Part shown: in pieces, positions 14,401-26,400 of the stretch | Position numbering within the stretch: the stretch's first letter is position 1 | Layout of the letters: every line of letters starts with the position of its first letter | Source: Apostichopus japonicus | Lineage: Eukaryota > Echinodermata > Holothuroidea > Aspidochirotida > Stichopodidae | Assembly: GCF_037975245.1 (NCBI RefSeq) | Contig: NC_092573.1 | Span: 25,513,265-25,573,264 of the forward strand | Length of the DNA stretch: 60,000 nucleotides | Reading direction: 5' to 3' | Notes under the pieces: generated by a model | Seen by the model: only the letters and a program-made list of their open reading frames with translations | What the model was told of the DNA's origin: nothing | Database searches by the model: none | Made by a program: the position numbers and the translations under genes

Positions 14401-17400
14401 GCAGTTTCACTGCTACACACTGGCTAATGCAACTGCACTGCTTTAATCTAATGCAGCTTCACTGCTAAAACTGGCCAATGCAGCTTCACTGCTATAAACT
14501 GGCCAATGCTCCTTCACTAGGATCAGAAATTAACAAAATGAATCAAGCTAAATTGAAATGTAAATTACAACAGATTTCAGCTGCTTCTGAGAGACCAAAC
14601 TTCTTCTAGGGGAAAAGAGACAATTACCAGATGTTGCTACAATCACATCAAACACACATACAGCAGTGTTTCCAAATCCATCTGTGAATGTGTATCTAAT
14701 GGTTGTAGTTCCTGTAGTGAATACAGATCCAGACTGGAAGTTGACATCTGTATTGATGATTCCTGAAGCATCTGTTGCTGTGGGTGTTACCCAGGTGACT
14801 ACAACACGACTAGTACCGGAGGGAGCTGTCTGTCTGATGGGCTGATTGGGACAGTTGCTCACAGTTGGTGGAGTGTTGTCTAATACACATTGAGGAAAAT
14901 TTGAATATTTCAATTTAGTGAAAGGGATGCAATATAAACTGGTCAATGCAGCTTCACTGCTATACAATGTCTAATGCAACTGCACTGCTTTAATCTGTCT
15001 AATGCTGCTTCACTGCTATAAACTGGCTGTTGCAACTGCACTGCTATAAACTGGCCAATGCAGCTTCACTGCTATAAACTGGCTAATGCTGCTTCACTGC
15101 TATAAACTGGCCTAGCAGCTTCACTGCTATAAACTGGCTAATGCAACTGCACTGATTTAATCTGTCTAATGCTGCTCCACTGCTATAAACTGGCCAATGT
15201 AGCTTCACTGCTACACACTGGCTAATGCCACTGCACTGCTTTAGTCTGTCTAATGCTGCTTCACTGCTATAAACTGGCCAATGCAGCTTCACTGCTATAA
15301 ACTGGCCAATGCTGCTTCACTGCCATAAACTGGCTAACGCAGCTTCACTGCTAAAAACTGGCCAATGCTCCTTCATTAGGATCAGAAATTAACAAAATGA
15401 ATCAAGCTAAATTGAAATGTAAATTACAACAGATTTCAGCTGCTTCTGAGAGACCAAACTTCTTCTAGGGGAAAAGAGAAAATTACCAGATGTTGCTACA
15501 ATCACATCAAACACACATACAGCAGTGAGAATTAGAGTGGTTGGTCACCTCTAACTTCTACAGCAAAATATTTTTTGGCATCAGATAAAATGATGGAACA
15601 AACATTAAAGCCTATGACAGGAATGAAATTTTTTCCCCTTTAAGAATTGGGATACAGAACCAACTAAGCGTGATGAATAAGGATGATTTACATTGTAGAT
15701 ACTAGTAAAAGATCTATCAAACAAAAAATCACAAGCAAAACAATTCACATTCAAAATTGCAGCATGCTATATGTACCAGTTACACACACATACACATTAA
15801 ATTTGGCATCACCCAGTACCCTAAGACTGCTCAACTTGGACCAATTGAAAATGATGTGTCCATCAAAAGAAATAAGAATGATACACAGGCCCATTAAACT
15901 AAAACGAGGTTTCTTCTGAAGGTTTCTAGCTACGGATTAATCCATCAGCCAATTGAGTTTTATAGTCTTGTAAATTTCATATTGTTTAAATTAAAAATGT
16001 TCTGCTTTATAATTGACATGCCCATCTGCAATTTAACAGTAATCATTAAAGAATCCACTACACTATTAAATGAAAATATGAGTAAACAAGCTGCACTGCT
16101 ATAAACTGGCTAATGCAGCTTCACTGCTATAAACTGGCCAATGCTGCTTCACTGCTATACACTGGCTATTGCAACTGCACTGCTATTAACTGGCCAATGC
16201 AGCTTCACTGCTTTAAACTGGCTACTGCTGCTTCACTGCTATAAACTGGCCAATGCAGCTTCACAGCTATAAACTGGCTATTGCAACTGCACTGCTATAA
16301 ACTGGCCAATGCAGCTTCACTGCTATAAACTGACCAATGCAGCTTCACTGCTATAAACTGGCCAATGCTGCTTCACTGCTATAAACTGGCCAATGATGAT
16401 TCACTGCTATAAACTGGCTAATGCAACTGCATTGATTTAATCTGCCTAATGCTGCTCCACTGCTATAAACTGGCCAATGCAGCTTCACTGCTACACACTG
16501 GCTAATGCAACTGCACTGCTTAAATCTGTCTAATGCTGCTTCGCTGCTATAAACTGGCTGTTGCAACTGCACTGCTATAAACTGGCCAATGCAGTTTCAC
16601 TGCTACACACTGGCTAATGCAACTGCACTGCTTTAATCTGTCTAATGCAGCTTCACTGCTAAAACTGGCCAATGCAGCTTCACTGCTATAAACTGGCCAA
16701 TGCTCCTTCACTAGGATCAGAAATTAACAAAATGAATCAAGCTAAATTGAAATGTAAATTACAACAGATTTCAGCTGCTTCTGAGAGACCAAACTTCTTC
16801 TAGGAGAAAAGAGACAATTACCAGATGTTGCTACAATCACATCAAACACACATACAGCAGTGTTTCCAAATCCATCTGTGAATGTGTATCTAATGGTTGT
16901 AGTTCCTATTGTGAATAAAGATCCAGACTGGAAGTTGACATCTGTATTGATGATTCCTGAAGCATCTGTTGCTGTGGGTGTTACCCAGGTGACTACAACA
17001 CGACTAGTACCGGAGGGAGCTGTCTGTCTGATGGGCTGATTGGGACAGTTGCTCACAGTTGGTGGAGTGTTGTCTAATACACATTGAGGAAAATTTGAAT
17101 ATTTCAATTTAGTGAAAGGGATGCAATCATTAATTAGAGTGGTTGGTCACCTCTAACTTCTACAGCACACTATTTTTTGGCATCAGATAAAATGATGGAA
17201 AAAATATTAAAGCCTATGACAGGTATGAATTTTTTTTCCACTTTAAGAATTGGGATACAGAACCAACTAAGCGTGATGAATAAGGATGATTTACATTGTA
17301 GATACTAGTAAAAGATCTATCAACCAAAAAATCACAAGCAAAACAATTCACATTCAAAATTGCAGCATGCTATATGTACCAGTTACACACACATATACAC

Positions 17401-20400
17401 ATCAAATTTGGCATCACCCAGTACCCTAAGACTGCTCAACTTAACAATTGAAAATGATGTGTCCATCAAAAGAAATATGAATGATACACAGGCCTATTAA
17501 ACTGAAACAAGGTTTCTTCTCAAGGGTTCTAGCTACGGATATATCCATCAGGTAATTGAGTTTTATAGTCTTGTAAATTTCATATTGTTTAAATTAAAAA
17601 TGTTCTGCTTTATAATTGACATGTCAATATGCAATTTAACTATAATCATTTAGGAATCTGCTACACTTTAAATTGAAAATATGAGTAAACAAGCTGCACT
17701 GCTTTAAACTGGCCAATGCAGCTTCACTGCTATAAACTGGCCAATTCAGCTTCACTGCTATAAACTGGCTACTGCAACTGCACTGCTATAAACTGGCCAA
17801 TGCAGCTTCCCTGTTATAAACTGACTTAAGCTGCTACACTGCTATAAACTGGCTAATGCAACTGTACTGCTATTAACTGGCTCATGCAACTGCACCGCTC
17901 CTAATCTGTCTAATGATGCTTCACTGCTATTAACTGGCCAATGCAGCTTCACTGCTATAAACTGGCTATTGCAACTGCACTGCTTTTAACTGGCCAATGC
18001 AGCTTCACTGCTTTAAACTGGCTACTGCTGCTTCACTGCTATTAACAGGCCAATGCAACTGCACTGCTTTAATCTGTCTAATTCAGCTTCACTGCTATAA
18101 ACTGGCTATTGCAACTGCACTGCTATAAACTGGCCAATGCAGCTTCCCTGCTATAAACTGACTAAAGCTGCTACACTGCTATAAACTGGCTTATGCAACT
18201 GTACTGCTATACACTGGCTAATGCACCTGCACCGCTCCTAATCTGTCTAATGCTGCTTCACTGCTATTAACTGGCCAATGCAGTTTCACTGCTATAAACT
18301 GGTTATTGCAACTGCACTGCTATTAACTGGCCAATGCAGCTTCACTGCTTTAAACTGGCTACTGCTGCTTCACTGCTATTAACTGGCCAATGCAACTGCA
18401 CTGCTTTAATCTGTCTAATGCTGCTTCACTGCTATAAACTGGCCAATTCAGCTTCACTGCTATAAACTGGCCAATGCAGCTTCACTGCTATAAACTGGCC
18501 TAGCAGCTTCACTGCTATAAACTGGCTAATGTTCTTTCACTAGGATCAGAAATTAACAAAATGAATCAAGCTAAATTGAAATGTAAATTACAACAGATTT
18601 CAGCTGCTTCTGAGCCACCAAACTTCTTCTAGGGGAAAAGAGAAAATTACCAGATGTTGCTACAATCACATCAAACACACATACAGCAGTGTTTCCAAAT
18701 CCATCTGTGAATGTGTATCTAATGGTTGTAGTTCCTGTAGTGAATACAGATCCAGACTGGAAGTTGACATCTGTATTGATGATTCCTGAAGCATCTGTTG
18801 CTGTGGGTGTTACCCAGGTGACTACAACACGATCAGTACCGGAGGGAGCTGTCTGTCTGATGGGCTGATTGGGACAGTTGCTCACAGTTGGTGGAGTGTT
18901 GTCTAATACACATTGAGGAAAATTTGAATATTTCAATTTAGTGAAAGGGATGCAAATATAAATTAGAGTGGTTGGTCACCTCTAAATTCTTCATCAAAAT
19001 ATTTTTTGGCATCAGATAAAATGATGGAACAAAAATAAAAGCCTATGACAGGTATGAAATCTTTTTCCACATTTGAAGAATATCGGTAGTGTGGTTAAGG
19101 CAATTTTTACAAATGCATCAGAATGTAAGTGATACATTTCACATTTGACCTCAGTTACCAAAGTAACCATGTATTTTGAAGGGTGCTAGTCAACTTGATT
19201 TTTTCCCTTGGATTTCTAGCAAAATGTCACTTTTTGTTCGGCTGACCTTTGACTTTTCTCTTTGAAAGTCTAAGAGACACAATAAGTTCCCATCATTGGG
19301 GCACCTGCCAACCAAGTTGCCAATCCAATTGGGGGTTTTTGACCCAAAGTTGCAGCTCTAATAGACATACTAGCATACATGCCGCAACATGAATACAAGT
19401 ACAGCATTTCACCCCTCCAGCAGTAGCCATGGTAATGAGCCACAGATGGACTCCAACGACCCGGCCGATTAAGTACATCTTCTCCCAGTAGGAGCTATGA
19501 TACATCATAGAACGGCTATTACATCCTTTTTTTCTTTTATATGTCCATCATTTCTATGATTATTCTACAGCCTAGCATTTTACAAATCAATGAATGAAAA
19601 CAAAGGTGTTGACCTTTACCTTGTGCCATAACCACTTCCACTACAAAATTGCATGAGGCCTGATTGCCTGCTCCATCAATAAATATGTAGCGAACTTCGG
19701 ACGAACCAGGGCTAAAAACATCACCAGATTCAAAGTTAGAAATAACGTTGATGCCTGATGGATCAGTTGCCTGTGGTTGAAGCCATGTTACAGTAGTTGA
19801 AGTCTCACCAGGGCTAAGATTCACTGTAATTGGTCCAGGACAAAAAGTCACAATGGGACTTACGGTATCAACTAATTGAAGTAAAGAGAATCATAAAGGA
19901 ATATTAGCACCTGCACATCAAAATTATACATTAAAAAAACATATAAAAACATCAGCTTGAAGTTTTTGTCAAAAGGGTCTGTCAAGTTTACCTTGCTCTT
20001 TTTTTTCAGCAGACTGAGGGCTGGGGAGGGGATGAGGTTGCTACTATTATTGTTGTTATACTTCTGTGAAAGCTGAAAGCAATAGATGTACTCACAAGTT
20101 CAAAGCAAATGTTTTTACTAATGTGCAGAAAGAAATACCTGTCCACACAAGCTGAAAACTTACTGGTTGCTGTGACTACAACATCAAAGAAACAGAAAGC
20201 CTGGTTTTCTGATGTATCGGTAAATACATATTGAACTGTAGTTGTTCCTATTTGGAAATTAGACCCTGGTTGAAAATTTGATGTGGTAGTAACTTGAGAA
20301 TCATCGATAGCCATTGGGATTTGCCATGAAACAGTGGTACTCAGATCTCCAGCTGGGATATCGATAACAATTGGTTGAAGCGGGCAAAAAAAGACATCAG

Positions 20401-23400
20401 GTGGAGTGACATCTCCTGGAAAACATCAACATAATAGAAAACTCATATTCATTCTTATGTCACACAAAATGGCATCTAGCACACCACAGCATCAAGCACA
20501 CCACAACTTATGTAATACAACATTTGGTACGTTAAGTTTAAAGAATCGTGCTATGAGGACATGGAATGATCTAACTGCTACTATAAAATCTAAACCATCT
20601 AAAGAAACATTTAGAAAAGCACTAAAAAAAGAAGTAATTTCTCAGTATTGATACATCGTTTATATTGTATGTTATTAATTATTCTTTATAAAGACACTAG
20701 TTATATTTTCATTTATGTATATATGTTTTTTTTTTTTTCTTTTTTTTTTCCCTTTCTTTCTTTCTGGGAGTCCTTTACCTTGTTAAGCCTGAATTGGCTT
20801 TTTAGAGGACTTCCCTCCACATGTATATATCCAGTGGAAAATCAAATAAATCAAATCAAATCAAATCAAATCAAATCAAATCAAATCTAATAGCAAAATC
20901 CTAGTCCATCAAATTATTGCTGTAATGTGTGATGTTGAATGACTATGCATAATGGTATCGAATCTTTTACAGATGTTATGTCCGGTAAGTATGAATTCAC
21001 TTACTAGGTGGTACGTGGTATTTCACATAGATCTCCTGTTAAACCACCAACACATTATAAATATATTAAGAATGACTGTACTTACTAGGTGGTATTTCAC
21101 ATAGATCTCCTGTGTTCCCACCAACACATTATAAATATATTAAGAATGACTGTACTTACTAGGTGGTATTTCACATAGATCTCCTGTATACCCTCCAACA
21201 CATGCACAAGTAAACATGTCACTATTGGCATTTGATAAACAGAAACCATCATTCAAGCAAGGACTGAATGTACACGGATTCTCTGAGGAGAAAAGCATAA
21301 AAATCAATAGAAAACTTTACATGTAATTAACAATATGATTGCCTAAATCACTGGTTTTCATAAGCAGTAAAATGTTAATTAGATTTATTGAAATACACGC
21401 TTAATCATGCTTGAAACTCTACTCATATAATCAATTAGTTTCATTGATGGGAAGTATGAAATACACATTTAACCATGCTTGAAAATCTACTCAAATTGTC
21501 AATTAGATTTATTGGTGGGAAATATGAAATACACACTTAATCATGCATGAAAATTTTACACTCACTCATAATTAGTGTCATTGTTTCTTCATCTCTTTTT
21601 CTTCAAACAAACAACCCAGAGTTTTTTAACATGGAAGATCACTTTAGACTACCTTAAATGATTCCTGTTTGTCATGGTAACATAGAGCACCAATGGTACA
21701 GTAGCTCATACCAGATTGATCATTTGGTCAAGTCTTTCTTAATAAATGAGCCTATTGGATTTTTGTACTTATAGATGATTATGACTAACTTTCATTAATA
21801 TCTATTGCTATCTGTAGGAGAAGAGCAGCAGGTTTTCATAGATTGATCCCTTCTGACCCCTAGATGACCCTTGACTAAAATACAAAATACTAAACAGTCA
21901 ATATGACACACCTGGCATGGATCAATATCACCAACTTTCATTAACAGCCATTGGTATCTATAGAAGCATTTTGGATATTTTCAACCAATGACCCCTAGAT
22001 GACTTTTGACCTCAATTTATCAAACACATATGATGGTCCACCACCCATTGACCATTGTGCCCAAGTTTCATATAAATCCATTTAATCATGCACACAAACA
22101 AGCAATTTGAAGCATTGACCCTAAGATTGACCCCTACTGACCCCTTGATGGCCTTTGATCTAAAAATCGTGTAGTACTGGCTGTTAAATAATGCTTTCCT
22201 ATAGTACTGGCTGTTAATTATTGCTGTCCTGTAGTACTGGCTATCAATTAATGCTGTCCTGTAGTACTGGCTATCAATTAATGCTGTCCTGTAGTACTGG
22301 CTGTTAATTAATGCTGTCCTGTAGTACTGGCTGTTAATTAATGCTGTCCTGTAGTACTGGCTGTTAATTAATGCTGTCCTGTAGTACTGGCTGTTAATTA
22401 ATGCTGTCCTGTAGTACTGGCTATTAATTAATGCTGTCCTGCATACTATTGGCTGTTGATTTATGCTGTCCTGCATACTATTGTACAGTTATAACTGCAG
22501 GCTAGTACTACAGTGTAGTATTAAGTACCATTCGATACTATTACAAAGTATTTATTGGTAGCTAGTACAATTATAAAATAAGAAACAATAGTTACTAGCA
22601 AATGCACCAATGTTAAAGACCCACACTAGCTGAATTGATTTACACTTACCATTCACCAAAACCATGAAGGAGCAAAATGCGACATTGTTCTCAAAATCGG
22701 TGAATGTGTATGTGACCGTAGTGAACCCAGCACGGAACATACTGCCAGGCTCGTGAGACCCGACCGTGGTAGCCTGGTTTCCATTTCTGTCTACTGCTTG
22801 AGGTTGAAACCAGAACACCTGGGCCAGGTCTCTATTAACAGCTAAGGTAGCGGTGATATCTGGTGGACAACCAACCACAATTTCTGGAAAGTTCCCTGGA
22901 TCTTCAACTGTATGTGGGAGAACATGAACATTATCAACGATAATCTGTTTCATGGGGTTCAGCAATAAAGACATAAAAGATTCAAGGATTAGGATTAGGA
23001 TTAGGGTTATAAAACAATCAGTCAGGTTTCTAACAGCAATATGTCAGAAAAATTCAAAAAACTTTATTCATGCTTATCAAATACTGAAAAATATGTTTAA
23101 CAGAAAATTAAATGCATATCATCTACTGACTACTGCTTATCTTGCTTTACTACTCCAAAGATTTTTGTGAATTCTTTGAAGAGATCGGAGAATCGGAGAA
23201 CGAAAATGATCTTGAGTTCGATCAAGATCACAGAACTAAAACATCCATGATGCAGAAGTCAGCAAGTTTGAATAATGTTGACAAAGACATTTCTAAAGAA
23301 AAAAAAAACTCCCAGTTTGAAATTTTCCCAGAAGCTTGTACTGAGCTGGATCCACATACTGACCTTATATGACCTTTGACTGAGGTCCTTCTACTCATTA

Positions 23401-26400
23401 AAGTGCATCCTCATGCCAAAGATGAAGTTGAACCACCATGTACTTTATTGAGTTTAGAGTTTTCAAAGCCAAGGCAGAAAACACAAACATATTATGAAAT
23501 CGAAGTGAGTTGAAACATCCAGAACAGTGAAAAAACTTCCAGCCTCCACTGGGATTTGAACCCAGGCCTCCCGCTTTATATGCGGACGACTTAACCACTA
23601 GGCTATGGACCCTGATTGTATGTCCAGAGGTTCCAAACCAGTGAGGAAGGTCGTAATTCCAGATGTGTGTAACCTGTATTGAACAATACTGGTTCTGTTT
23701 TTGTGACATATTTGACTTACTCTAAAGATTAAACATGATGCTAACCAACTCGAAATCATGTGTGATTCCTAAAGCCGGATCTCGAAAGAGATACTTTGAA
23801 CAGACTTTGTTAATGAAATGGAGGTAAACACAGCAGACAAATTCCCCTTCACAACCAGTTTTGTCCTTCTAGGACTCATCAGGCAAAGGTAGGAATCGAA
23901 CACCAGACCTTTGTGTCACAGACTGAAGTCCGTACCACTCGACCACAGTGATTCTACAGTTGCGTGAATGTGTATTAACTGGTTTTGTTTAACTGTCGAT
24001 GAGGGCGTATTTCTCAAACTCCTGTTAGGTAAAACCTAACAAACGTATACTGAGAACGATAGAAGTGATGAAATCTGACCTGCTACAGTTACTGAGAATG
24101 AGCAAGTGTTTGAATTGCCAGCTGCATCGGTAAATGTGAAGACCACAGGGGTAGCACCAAGTTGAAAGAAATCACCAGAGTTTCGGCTGCTGGTTACAGT
24201 GACCGGAAGGTTTGAGTTATCTGTGGCCGTTGGTGGCGTGAAGAAGACATTGGTACCACCCACACCTGGTGGAACCACTTCCTGTACCAGCTGTTGACAG
24301 CCACTAATCGTTGGTGGTATACGATCGATGGGAGTCTCAACTAAAAGTTAGGAGAAATCAACTGAAAAGTCAGAGACCAAATTACTGCAGAAAACCCTGA
24401 GGCATTGCAGATGAGCTCATGTCATTTTGGAATTTTTTTGTCAGAAACCAAATTTTTGAAATTTGACAAGTGTACTGACTGTTGTTGCAAATATTTCAAG
24501 AGACCATTGTCTTTGTTGGCTGTTCCATAATAATACACTATTATACCAGACAAAACACTATTTGATTTGTGCATTACTTCTAAAAGTTGGTCAAAGTCAG
24601 TTACTGCCCATGCAGTTTTGAAATTTATGCTTTTCTGTGAAGTGAAGCAGTTGAATTAAGCCATATCATAATATTAAATCAATCCTACCATTAAATACAG
24701 AACCCCCCCTCCCCCACAAAAAAAGAAGCATTGTTGTGGCTTGAAGAACCATGCTTGCAATGGCATGTAATCTGGTATTGATAGACAACTGCTTATTTAC
24801 TTTAGATGCAGAGAGAAATTGGGTTGATCTGCAGACTTACCTGACACTGCAACTACAAAAGTGCAGGTCGCTTCGTTACCCTGACGATCAGAGAAGGTAT
24901 ATGAGACCACAGTAGGTCCAAGTGGAAAGAAATCACCCGGCATATTGGAGGCCGATATAGAAGGAGCTTCCCCTGAATTATCAATTGCTGTTGGTGCAAT
25001 AAAGTTGACGACTACTCCAGTGGCACCCTGTGTGGCAAAGGCTTCCTCGCCACTGGGACAGTTGAAAATAACCGGTGGCAGCACATCCACAGGCTGCGCC
25101 TCTGAAATACAAATAGATGTATACAAACAAATATATATATTTTTATATATATATATATATAGGTGACCAATTAATAAATAGTTCACACATACCGTTTAAC
25201 ACATCGTTTCATATCAAGTATATGATATCATTGTTTTAATGGGCATTGTGAAACTACAAACGTGTACTTGTTTCTACCCAAATATAAATGGCAAACATAT
25301 GGCTTACCTTCCTTGTTCGTATATGACACTTGTACAGAATCTTTTACAACACAAATATTGATTCTTTTTCCCACAAAATCACACTTATGTATTAACAGAA
25401 TCAGGGATCTGTATAACATACCTCCCAATTATAGAAGCAATGCAGCAGGTGTAGGAGGCAAACAATTACAATTAAAAGAGCAAAGCAGAAGGTAGAAGAT
25501 GTGATAAACTGTCTGATGATAATACTCACCGGTAACTGTTACAAAGAATGAACAGGTGGCAGTATTACCATTCGTATCAGTGAAGGCAAAAACAACACTG
25601 GTGACTCCAGTGGGAAAGAAATCACCCCTCCTATGGGTTTGAGTAACCAAAGGTCTCCCTGATTCATCTGTAGCGGTTGGTTCATTGAAGAATACAGTAG
25701 TCCCTCCGGACCCTATCGGGGCTTCAACCTGTTGATCCATCGGGCAACCAGATATTACAGGAGGCCTCACATCTGTATCAACTGTTCAAGAAATAATATA
25801 GTCACAAATGATTTTTGTTAGATGTAGAATAATATTACAAAATGACACAAAGTACCATGTTTATCTCCCACCCCTCCTCTTCCCCTGTTGGTTTCTTTCT
25901 TTCTTCTCTCCATCCTTTTTCTACTAATCCCCTTACATCGATCTCTTTGTGATCACCATGCTCATTAACCTGTCTGTATTCTGTGTGTGTTTTTGTCCCT
26001 TCTGTTACTGTAACTTGTCATTTAGCCTTTGAAGAAGATCCTGCTAGGATCGAAACGTCAGGCCAACTTCCTTTTACACAAAGTACCATGTTGTACATAC
26101 CCTTGATTGCATTGCAGAAGTGATGGCATTTCATAATTTTAATGTTACAAAACAAACATTTCATGATGTTTAAGGTATGAAACACAATTTGCTTATTCAA
26201 TTTGATGTTAAGAAAGTTAAATTCCAATCTTTTGAGTGAGATCATTTCAAAACATGTAATAGTAAAATTTGCTTAAACCTGACACATGTTGCTAGGGACA
26301 ACTAATATATTTTAGAAATAGTTGCTAAAATGGAAACAACCAGTCTCAGATTCCTCGACTGTGAGGGGAAAGCCATGCATGAAGCAGATCCTACAGTTCT

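Larger units (their letters stand above)
22908..24079 (-). other. Intron H17-H18 with SINE-like pieces
   Basis: Contains three short GATTAGGATTAGG-type units (22,987-23,010), two tRNA-like segments described separately, and an unrecognised open stretch on the plus strand at 23,142-23,372 rich in acidic and serine residues with no known domain. Nothing else was seen. Confidence 0.5.

Noticed and set aside
1925-16572. Many minus-strand open frames of 60-73 codons with repeated HWPVYSS and CSCISQF motifs
   Set aside because: They are translations of the 28-bp minisatellite inside introns (84-bp period). They have no splice-consistent place in the gene and no domain.
1-18535. CRISPR-like appearance of 28-bp regular repeats
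   Set aside because: The units are directly adjacent with no unique spacers, and the context is eukaryotic introns: a minisatellite.
22012-22476. 154-codon minus-strand frame with YRTALINSQ repeats
   Set aside because: Translation of the 30-bp minisatellite in an intron; no flanking acceptor and donor.
22987-23010. Telomere-like GATTAGG units
   Set aside because: Only three short units; too few to mean a telomeric site.
23142-23372. Acidic plus-strand frame that might be a small gene
   Set aside because: Unrecognised, short, inside an intron and antisense; no promoter or splice support.
23541-23950. Possible functional tRNA genes
   Set aside because: A and B boxes are present but the acceptor stems do not pair; more likely tRNA-derived SINEs.
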